Source: an uncultured Clostridia bacterium (lineage in GTDB: Bacteria; Bacillota; Clostridia; Oscillospirales; Acutalibacteraceae). Taken from it: 22,279 bases of DNA. The stretch spans positions 1 through 22,279 of the forward strand of contig CALYNN010000004.1 in NCBI GenBank assembly GCA_945221685.1, in the 5' to 3' direction. Shown here in pieces: positions 16,113 through 22,279 of the stretch. Positions within the stretch are counted from its first letter, which is position 1. Every line of letters starts with the position of its first letter. The position numbers were made by a program, and so were the translations under genes. Below the pieces are notes generated by a model. It had not been told where the DNA came from, did no database searches, and saw only the letters and a program-made list of their open reading frames with translations.

Positions 16113-17771
16113 ATGATAACAGGATTAATGTTTCGCGACTCAATAATATCTGCGGCAAACAACCTTGCAAACAGCAGGCAGGCGGTTGACGCTCTTAATA
16201 TTTTTCCGGTTCCCGACGGTGACACCGGCACAAATATGAGTATGACAATCGGCGCCGCCGCTAAGGAAATGGCAACCTTGCCGGACGACTGCACCATTGA
16301 CGAAGCGTCCTCGCGCTGTGCATCAGCATTATTGAGGGGCGCAAGAGGAAATTCGGGTGTTATTCTTTCCCTTATTTTCAGAGGCTTTTCAAAGGGCTTT
16401 AAGGGACTTGAAAGCGCCGGGGCGGCAGATATTGCCAACGCATTTAAAGAGGGTGTTGACGCGGCGTATAAGGCAGTAATGAAGCCTACCGAGGGTACAA
16501 TTCTTACAGTTGTTCGCGAGGCAAAGGATGCCGCCGTGGAAATGGCAGAAATACAGGATGATCCTCTTGAGGTTGCATTTGCGGCATTGCAGGCCGCCAA
16601 GGAGGCACTTGCAAAAACTCCGGAGCTTTTGCCCGTTTTGAAAAAAGCAGGTGTTGTTGATGCCGGAGGTCAGGGACTTGTTCTCGTTTTTGAGGGTATG
16701 GAAAGCGTTTGGCACAACGGCGTTATAGTACAGGCTATCGACGGCTCCGCCGTAAAGCCTGTTGACACATCAAAGAAAACGGTTGCACAGGCTTCCGATG
16801 AAATCGAGTTTGGCTACTGCTCTGAATTTTTAATTGAAAAATCCTCATCTGCAAAGGAAAAGGACCCGATTAAGCTTAGAGCATTTTTAGAGTCAATCGG
16901 CGACTGCGTTGTTGTTGTTGACGACAACGATATAATCAAGGTTCATGTTCATTCAAACGAGCCGGGAAATGTTATTCAGGCAGCTCTCAAATACGGTCAG
17001 CTCATTAACATTAAGATTGACAATATGCGTTATCAGCACGCAAACGCCGAGGTAGGCGTAAAGGATGGTGAGGAGGTTATTGAGCCCAAGTTTGCCGAGC
17101 CCGAAAACGATTACGGCTTTGTTGCCGTTTGTGCAGGCGACGGAATTGCCGAGCTTTTCAGCGACATCGGAGCAGATGTTATTGTTAACGGCGGACAGAC
17201 CATGAACCCCTCAACCGACGATATTCTCAACGCAATAATGAGCACTCCCGCTAAAACAGTTTTTGTTTTGCCAAACAACAAAAACATTATAATGGCAGCG
17301 GAGCAGGCGGCTCCCCTTGCAAGCGACAGAAAGGTTATTGTTTTACAGACGAAAACCGTGCCTCAGGGAATTTCGGCAATGCTGAGCTTTGATTACGGCT
17401 CGGAGCCGGAGGAAAACCAAATGAATATGATTGCCGCCGCAGAAAGCGTTGAAACGGCTCAGGTTACCTTTGCCGCCCGCGACAGCGAGGTTGAGGGTCA
17501 AAAGGTGCAAAAGGGTCAAATTATGGGACTTTGCAACGGCAAAATAAAGTATCTCGGCAACGACAAAATTGATATTGCCTACAAAACCGTTACCAAGCTG
17601 TTTAAAGCTGACGAGCACTCGCTTATAACAATTATTTACGGCGAGGGCGTTACCGAAGATGACGCTGTTAAGCTTGAAGAAAAATTAAGAAAGAAATACG
17701 GCAGTGATGTTGACATCAGCATTGTTAACGGAGGTCAGCCGATTTATTACTTTATTAATTCGGTGGAGTAA
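16113..17771 (+). CDS. fakA: Fatty acid kinase ATP-binding subunit FakA (YloV, DAK2/DhaL-like)
   Basis: A 552-residue protein with the FakA layout. The N-terminal DAK2/DhaL-like kinase domain has VFPVPDGDTGTNM-type residues at 30-42, where Asp35 and Asp37 would bind magnesium and ATP, and RGARGNSGVI near 75-84. A middle domain follows VDAGGQGLVLVFEG, and a C-terminal DegV-like part runs to the end (IVNGGQTMNPSTDDI near 370). With a lipid-binding FakB partner it phosphorylates free fatty acids so they can enter phospholipid synthesis. No fakB/degV gene is in the window. TGGAGA lies before the ATG and the Asp23 gene ends 14 bases upstream. Length is normal. Confidence 0.94.
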   Translation: MITGLMFRDSIISAANNLANSRQAVDALNIFPVPDGDTGTNMSMTIGAAAKEMATLPDDCTIDEASSRCASALLRGARGNSGVILSLIFRGFSKGFKGLESAGAADIANAFKEGVDAAYKAVMKPTEGTILTVVREAKDAAVEMAEIQDDPLEVAFAALQAAKEALAKTPELLPVLKKAGVVDAGGQGLVLVFEGMESVWHNGVIVQAIDGSAVKPVDTSKKTVAQASDEIEFGYCSEFLIEKSSSAKEKDPIKLRAFLESIGDCVVVVDDNDIIKVHVHSNEPGNVIQAALKYGQLINIKIDNMRYQHANAEVGVKDGEEVIEPKFAEPENDYGFVAVCAGDGIAELFSDIGADVIVNGGQTMNPSTDDILNAIMSTPAKTVFVLPNNKNIIMAAEQAAPLASDRKVIVLQTKTVPQGISAMLSFDYGSEPEENQMNMIAAAESVETAQVTFAARDSEVEGQKVQKGQIMGLCNGKIKYLGNDKIDIAYKTVTKLFKADEHSLITIIYGEGVTEDDAVKLEEKLRKKYGSDVDISIVNGGQPIYYFINSVE

Positions 17772-17777
17772 AATAAT

Positions 17778-19811
17778 ATGTTAACCCTTGAAAGCAGCAT
17801 ACAATATGTAAAGGGTGTCGGTGAAAAAAGAGCCGGGCTTTTTAACAAGCTCGGCATTTTTGATGTTGACGCGCTGATACATTTTTACCCAAGAAAATAC
17901 GAGGACTGGACTCTGTCGAAAACGGTTAAGGATGCCCAATCGGGAGAGGTTATTTCCCTGCGCGCAACTATGGTTACTCCCGTAACAGAGCATATGGTGC
18001 GAAGGGGTATGACACTTTACAAGTGCCGTTTTTCCGACGGTGAAAGTATAATTAATGTTACGATTTTCAACAACAAATATCTTGCTAAGGCATTAAGGCT
18101 TTACGAGGATTATATTCTTTACGGCAAGCTTGAAAAAGCCTTAACCTACGCTTCAATGTCCTCACCCAAAATAGAAAAGGCAGAAGCCGCTACAGGATTT
18201 CATCCCGTGTATAGCACAACAGGCAAGCTGACCTCATCGGCAATCTCGAAGATTATAAAAACCGCTTTGGATAATCTTCCTCCGCTGGAGGATACCTTAA
18301 GTTCTAAAATTAGGCAGAAATATAATTTGATTTCTCTTGACAAGGCTGTTAGACAAATTCATTTCCCCGCTGATAATCAGGAGATAGAATCAGCTCGCAG
18401 GCGGCTTATTTTTGAGGAGCTGCTAACTCTTCAGTTAGGACTTTTCAAGCTTAAGGGCAGTAAAAGAAAGGAAACATCTGCGGCAATACACAGGGATTTT
18501 ACGCAGGAGTTCGTAAAGCTGTTGCCCTTTACAATGACGCAGGCTCAGCTTAAAGCAATGAACGAATGTGTTTCCGATTTGAAAAATCGCCACCCAATGA
18601 ACAGGCTTTTACAGGGTGATGTTGGTTCCGGCAAAACCGCCGTAGCCGCAGGACTGATTTACACCGTAGTAAAAAACGGCTTTCAGGCGGCACTTATGGC
18701 TCCCACGGAAATCCTTGCCTTGCAGCATTATGACAGTCTAAACGCCTTGCTTTCCCCCGCCGGAATAAGAATTGAGCTTTTAACCGGCTCCCTTAAGGCA
18801 AAGGACAAAAGGACAATCAAAGAAAAGCTTATAAACGGCGAAACAGACTTACTTATCGGCACCCACGCCATAATCCAAAACGATGTTGAGTTCAAGAACC
18901 CCGCCCTTGTTATTACCGACGAGCAACACCGATTCGGTGTTAAGCAAAGGGCGGCACTTGCCTGTAAAGGCGAAGGACTTCACACTCTTGTTATGAGTGC
19001 AACCCCTATTCCGCGAACGCTTGGACTTATTCTTTACGGCGACCTTGACATAAGCACAATTGACGAGCTTCCGCCCGGCAGGCAGGTAATACGAACAGAT
19101 GTTGTTGATTCCCGTTATCGCAAAAGAATTTATAAGTTTATGAAGGACGCTGTTTCAAGAGGCGAGCAATGCTATATAATATGCCCAATGATTGATGAAA
19201 ATGACGAAGACTCACTCGGACTAAAATCGGCAGAGCAATACGCCGAGGAGCTTTCGCAGGGTGAATTTAAAGGCTATAATTTAGGACTTTTGCACGGCAA
19301 AATGAAGCCGAAGGAAAAGGAAAATGTTATGAAGGCCTTTTTAAACGGCGATGTTCAGATACTCGTTTCCACGACAGTTGTTGAGGTTGGAGTTGATGTG
19401 CCCAACGCTACTGTTATGGTTATAGAAAATGCAGAGCGCTTCGGTCTATCACAGCTTCATCAGCTTAGAGGAAGAATAGGCAGAGGCAGTAAAAAAAGCT
19501 ACTGTATTCTTATTTCCGACTCAAAAAGCGAAACGGCTGAAAGCCGCCTTATGACAATGAAAAATTTCAGCGACGGCTTTAAGATTGCCGACGAGGACCT
19601 TAAAGCCAGAGGTCCCGGCGACTTTTTCGGTGAAAGGCAACACGGTCTGCCGCAGTTAAAAATAGCCGATATGCTTCAGGATTTTGATACAATGAGAACG
19701 GCACAGCAATGCGCACAGGAAATACTTATGCGTGACGGTAGTTTAAGCCGTCCCGAAAACAAGCTGCTTTCTCAAAGAATTGCAAAAATGTTTGAAAGCC
19801 TTGAATACTAA
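17778..19811 (+). CDS. recG: ATP-dependent DNA helicase RecG
   Basis: A 677-residue superfamily 2 helicase. The N-terminal wedge domain has VKGVGEKRAGLFNKLGI (11-27) and an OB-fold. The helicase core has Walker A GDVGSGKT (280-287), motif II DEQH (381-384), SATPIPRTLG (407-416), then STTVVEVGVDVPNA and QLHQLRGRIGRG in the second RecA lobe. RecG remodels stalled forks, Holliday junctions and R-loops. GGTGGAG before the ATG overlaps the fakA stop codon, with six bases between the genes, so expression is coupled. It is the last gene before a strong terminator. No missing motif is seen. Confidence 0.97.
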   Translation: MLTLESSIQYVKGVGEKRAGLFNKLGIFDVDALIHFYPRKYEDWTLSKTVKDAQSGEVISLRATMVTPVTEHMVRRGMTLYKCRFSDGESIINVTIFNNKYLAKALRLYEDYILYGKLEKALTYASMSSPKIEKAEAATGFHPVYSTTGKLTSSAISKIIKTALDNLPPLEDTLSSKIRQKYNLISLDKAVRQIHFPADNQEIESARRRLIFEELLTLQLGLFKLKGSKRKETSAAIHRDFTQEFVKLLPFTMTQAQLKAMNECVSDLKNRHPMNRLLQGDVGSGKTAVAAGLIYTVVKNGFQAALMAPTEILALQHYDSLNALLSPAGIRIELLTGSLKAKDKRTIKEKLINGETDLLIGTHAIIQNDVEFKNPALVITDEQHRFGVKQRAALACKGEGLHTLVMSATPIPRTLGLILYGDLDISTIDELPPGRQVIRTDVVDSRYRKRIYKFMKDAVSRGEQCYIICPMIDENDEDSLGLKSAEQYAEELSQGEFKGYNLGLLHGKMKPKEKENVMKAFLNGDVQILVSTTVVEVGVDVPNATVMVIENAERFGLSQLHQLRGRIGRGSKKSYCILISDSKSETAESRLMTMKNFSDGFKIADEDLKARGPGDFFGERQHGLPQLKIADMLQDFDTMRTAQQCAQEILMRDGSLSRPENKLLSQRIAKMFESLEY

Positions 19812-19850
19812 AAAAAGACTGTCACGGTTTTACCGCGGCAGTCTTTTTTT
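19810..19850. terminator. Bidirectional intrinsic terminator between recG and feoB
   Basis: A hairpin with arms 19817-19828 and 19832-19843 around a three-base loop has 12 positions, one wobble and one mismatch. Seven A precede it and seven T follow it, so it can terminate both recG from the left and feoB from the right. It fills most of the 44 bases between the two convergent genes. Confidence 0.92.
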
Positions 19851-19855
19851 ATTTT

Positions 19856-21904
19856 TTACATTATGGCATTAATCAATGCACATATCACTACGCCTGTAAC
19901 AAGAGGTACCGCAACCGAAAGAGCCGTCCATTTAAGGCTTTTTGTCTCCTTAACTATCGTCAGCAGAGTAGTTGAACACGGAAAATGAAACATTGAAAAG
20001 ATACAGGTGCAAAGGGCAGTGGTTGAAGTCCAGCCGTTATCGGTTAGAATAGCCCTAAGACTTTCAAGTGACGAATAATCGGTCATCTCCCCTGTTGACA
20101 GATACGCCATAAGGGCAATAGGTATTACTATTTCATTGGCAGGAAAGCCTAAAATAAACGCAAGCAGCATAACACCGTCAAGGCCTATCAGCCTTCCCAC
20201 AGGGTCGAGAAGCTGTGATATTCTCACGAGCAGCGAGGCATCGCCCGTTTTAATATTTGCAAGCAGCCAAATAATCAGTCCGGCAGGCGCGGCAACAACT
20301 GCGGCTCTTGCCAAAACGAACAGAATTTTTTCTCTTACCGTATCCCCCAAAAGCCTCAGTATTTTAGGCTTACGGTATGGCGGAAGCTCTAAAATAAAAG
20401 AGCTTTTCTCGCCCTTAAGCACAGTTGCAGTCATAATTTTTGAAACGGCAAAGGTAACTGCAAGGGAAACAATTATCAGTCCCAGCAGAGCAAGGGTTTT
20501 AACAAAGCTGCTTCCGGGAACAAACATTGAAATAACGGCTATAAGCAAAGGAAATCTGCCGTTGCAGGGGGTTAAGGAATTTGTTATTATTGCCACCGTT
20601 CGTTCTCGGGGAGAGTCGATTATTCTGCATCCTGTTACTCCTACTGCGTTACATCCGTAGCCCATACAGGTAGTAAGCGCCTGCTTTCCGCAGGCTCCGC
20701 AGCACTCAAAGGCTCCGTCAAGATTAAAGGCAATTCTCGGCAAAACTCCGAAATCCTCAAGCAGTGCAAAAAGCGGAAAGAAAATAGCCATAGGCGGAAG
20801 CATAACCGCAATAACCCAAAGCAAAACCCTAAGTATTCCGCCTACAAGCAAGCTTACAAGAGTTGGCGAAGCTCCTGCCGAAAGAAGAACATCTGACAGC
20901 CACAGCTGAAAATCCGAAAACAAATCCTGCAAAAGTGACGACGGATAATTTGAGGCGGTTATTGTAATCCAAAAAACCACTGCCAAAATAACCAGCATTA
21001 AAATTACAGAGGTATATTTACCAAGCAGAATTTTGTCGAGTGCTTCTTCGGCTCTCGCTTTTTTTGACGGCAGTCTGTGCTGAACTCTTGCGCTAACCTT
21101 TTCGGTCTCCCTTAAAATTTTTGATGCAATAAGCTGAATAAAATCGTTTTCGCTTATTTTTGCATCATTAAGAATTGTTTTTGCCTGCTTTAAGCCGCAC
21201 ATTACAGGACATTCCTCAAGTACATTTTCTCCGTAATTCATACGAAATGAATCATTAAAGCTTTCGTTATTTTCCAGTAATCGCAATGCAAAAAACCGTG
21301 GGCTTGCTTCTGAGTCTAAAATACATTTTAACGATGCTACAAGGACATCACACGCTTTTTCAATAGCATCATTATACCTAACAGGGCGTGTTTCGTTTAT
21401 AACAATATTATTGCTAATAAGGTGAATTTGCTCTAAAAGCTCGTTTATACCCTTGCCGCTTCTTGCAGTGGCTTTAACTACGGGAATATTAAGCTCTCGG
21501 CTCAACCGTTCAGTATCAATGCTTATGTTTTTCTTTTTAGCCTCGTCTGCAAGGTTCAGCAGTAAAATTGCTTTATCAGTCAATTCCAAAATCTGAAAAA
21601 CAAGATTTAAATTTCTTTCAAGTGCCGTGGCATCAACAACACAAACAACACAATCATATGGCTCAAAGCATAGATAATCTCGGGCAAGGCGCTCCTCCTC
21701 GCTGGAGGACAGCAGGCTGTATGTACCGGGCAAATCCACAAGCTCATAATCGTTAAACTTGTAGTAGTATTCGCCCTTGGCAAAATCTACGGTTTTTCCG
21801 CTCCAGTTGCCCGTATGCTGATGGGAGCCTGTAATTTCGTTAAACACCGTGCTTTTGCCTACATTTGGGTTTCCTGCAAGCAAAACTCTCTTTTTTCTTT
21901 TCAC
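19856..21904 (-). CDS. feoB: Ferrous iron transport protein B
   Basis: A 682-residue FeoB. The N-terminal G domain has G1 GNPNVGKS (11-18), G2 Thr near 38, G3 DLPG (57-60), G4 NLAD (117-120) and G5 TAR (146-148). A cytoplasmic helical spacer runs to about 290, then comes the multi-pass transport domain with two Gate motifs, the first around GYGCNAVGVTG (415-425) and the second FHFPCSTTLL (639-648). It takes up ferrous iron across the cytoplasmic membrane. The first Gate region is unusually rich in cysteine (401, 402, 405, 413, 418, 426, 447). The start is GTG at 21904, overlapping the feoA stop (GTGA), so translation is coupled. Confidence 0.95.
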   Translation of the reverse strand: MKRKKRVLLAGNPNVGKSTVFNEITGSHQHTGNWSGKTVDFAKGEYYYKFNDYELVDLPGTYSLLSSSEEERLARDYLCFEPYDCVVCVVDATALERNLNLVFQILELTDKAILLLNLADEAKKKNISIDTERLSRELNIPVVKATARSGKGINELLEQIHLISNNIVINETRPVRYNDAIEKACDVLVASLKCILDSEASPRFFALRLLENNESFNDSFRMNYGENVLEECPVMCGLKQAKTILNDAKISENDFIQLIASKILRETEKVSARVQHRLPSKKARAEEALDKILLGKYTSVILMLVILAVVFWITITASNYPSSLLQDLFSDFQLWLSDVLLSAGASPTLVSLLVGGILRVLLWVIAVMLPPMAIFFPLFALLEDFGVLPRIAFNLDGAFECCGACGKQALTTCMGYGCNAVGVTGCRIIDSPRERTVAIITNSLTPCNGRFPLLIAVISMFVPGSSFVKTLALLGLIIVSLAVTFAVSKIMTATVLKGEKSSFILELPPYRKPKILRLLGDTVREKILFVLARAAVVAAPAGLIIWLLANIKTGDASLLVRISQLLDPVGRLIGLDGVMLLAFILGFPANEIVIPIALMAYLSTGEMTDYSSLESLRAILTDNGWTSTTALCTCIFSMFHFPCSTTLLTIVKETKSLKWTALSVAVPLVTGVVICALINAIM

Positions 21905-22134
21905 AGAACAACACCTATTTTCTTTGCGTCGTTTTTTCTTAAAGCAATTTTGCTTCCGCAGATTTCATATGCTATCGGAGAGCCGAAAAGTCCTTTATTT
22001 ACACACGCTATATGTTGACCTGAAATTAATCCTAAATCAAAAAGCCGTCGGCTGAAATCATTGCCTGCATTAATATGAGATACCGTACCCGATTCCTTTT
22101 CATTCATCTGATACAGAGCTATACACTTTTTCAA
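21901..22134 (-). CDS. feoA: Ferrous iron transport protein A
   Basis: A 77-residue SH3-like FeoA protein: SGTVSHINAG, then FSRRLFDLGLISGQHIACVNKGLFGSPIAYEICGSKIALRKNDA, matching the family through to its end. FeoA is a small cytoplasmic partner of FeoB. AAGGAG lies eight bases before a TTG at 22134, which is taken as the start; an in-frame GTG at 22143 sits inside that site and is unlikely. It overlaps feoB by four bases. Confidence 0.92.
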   Translation of the reverse strand: MKKCIALYQMNEKESGTVSHINAGNDFSRRLFDLGLISGQHIACVNKGLFGSPIAYEICGSKIALRKNDAKKIGVVL

Positions 22135-22160
22135 GATAATCACTCCTTTTTTACTAATTT

Positions 22161-22189
22161 ATTCTATGTACCGTAATTATTTATGTTAA
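22161..22189 (-). promoter_or_regulatory. Predicted feoAB promoter
   Basis: On the minus strand TTAACA (22184-22189; five of six) and TAGAAT (22161-22166; five of six) are 17 bases apart, about 27 bases before the feoA start. No convincing Fur or DtxR/IdeR box could be recognised around it by eye. Confidence 0.65.
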
Positions 22190-22238
22190 AGAAAACGCAC
22201 TGCCGAAAAATCATTAGCAGTGCGTTTTCTTTTAATTT
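22187..22238. terminator. Hairpin terminator upstream of feoA
   Basis: A perfect 13-base stem (GAAAACGCACTGC at 22191-22203 with GCAGTGCGTTTTC at 22217-22229) encloses a 13-base loop and has T-rich flanks in both directions. It most likely ends transcription of the minus-strand gene entering from the right edge and so insulates feoAB. Confidence 0.85.
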
Positions 22239-22239
22239 G

Positions 22240-22279
22240 TTATTTAGTTGTAACAGCTTTTGCTTTGCTCCAGCCTGAA
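22240..22279 (-). CDS. C-terminal end of an unidentified protein (5' part outside window)
   Basis: On the minus strand a frame enters from the edge and ends in TAA at 22240-22242, giving the last 12 residues SGWSKAKAVTTK. This resembles the last strand of a fibronectin type III repeat as found at the ends of many clostridial secreted proteins, but 12 residues cannot prove it. A terminator hairpin just downstream supports a real gene end. Confidence 0.4.
   Translation of the reverse strand, partial: SGWSKAKAVTTK

Noticed and set aside
22144..22190. Fur or IdeR box near the feoAB promoter
   Set aside because: No 19-base palindrome close to the known consensus could be made out by eye.

Overview
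The window looks like the chromosome of a low-to-middle GC, monoderm Clostridia-type Firmicute, plausibly a gut Oscillospirales or Lachnospirales relative. Pointers to this are the order asp23-fakA-recG, strong AGGAGG-type ribosome binding sites, non-ATG starts, a Tad pilus locus without any secretin, and a Firmicutes-style FeoA/FeoB pair. No rRNA, tRNA, CRISPR array, insertion sequence or prophage gene was found, and no gene-free stretch exceeds 300 bases.

Left half (1-11.8 kb, minus strand): a Tad/Flp pilus operon. In transcription order it encodes the prepilin peptidase TadV, pilin Flp, an internal intrinsic terminator, the TadE pseudopilin, CpaB/RcpC (SAF domain), TadZ/CpaE (ParA-like ATPase), TadA/CpaF (assembly ATPase), TadB, TadC, a small DUF192 protein, a DivIVA-like coiled-coil protein, and a very large TadG-like protein that runs off the left edge after at least 1,288 codons. 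TadV would process Flp and TadE. TadA with TadB/TadC would drive assembly. TadZ and perhaps the DivIVA-like protein would place the machine in the cell. The giant TadG-like protein is the most unusual item: an N-terminal membrane anchor typical of TadG is followed by an unknown middle and a C-terminal cysteine-bearing repeat region that reads like a beta-helix (bactofilin-like rungs of 19-20 residues). It is a candidate surface or tip adhesin of the pilus. A good sigma-A type promoter (TTGCTA-17-TATAAT) precedes the operon.

Centre (12.0-13.4 kb): a SAM-dependent methyltransferase of unknown substrate on the minus strand, with its own promoter, faces away from the plus-strand operon.

Right-centre (13.4-19.8 kb, plus strand): a YmdB-type metallophosphoesterase, an orphan peptide-binding-type lipoprotein, then (from a second promoter overlapping the lipoprotein stop codon) Asp23, the fatty-acid kinase subunit FakA, and the RecG helicase, ending in a symmetrical bidirectional terminator.

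Right end (19.86-22.28 kb, minus strand): feoA and feoB for ferrous iron uptake, translationally coupled, convergent with recG and behind their own promoter. Beyond them lie another hairpin terminator and the last 12 codons of a gene entering from outside the window.
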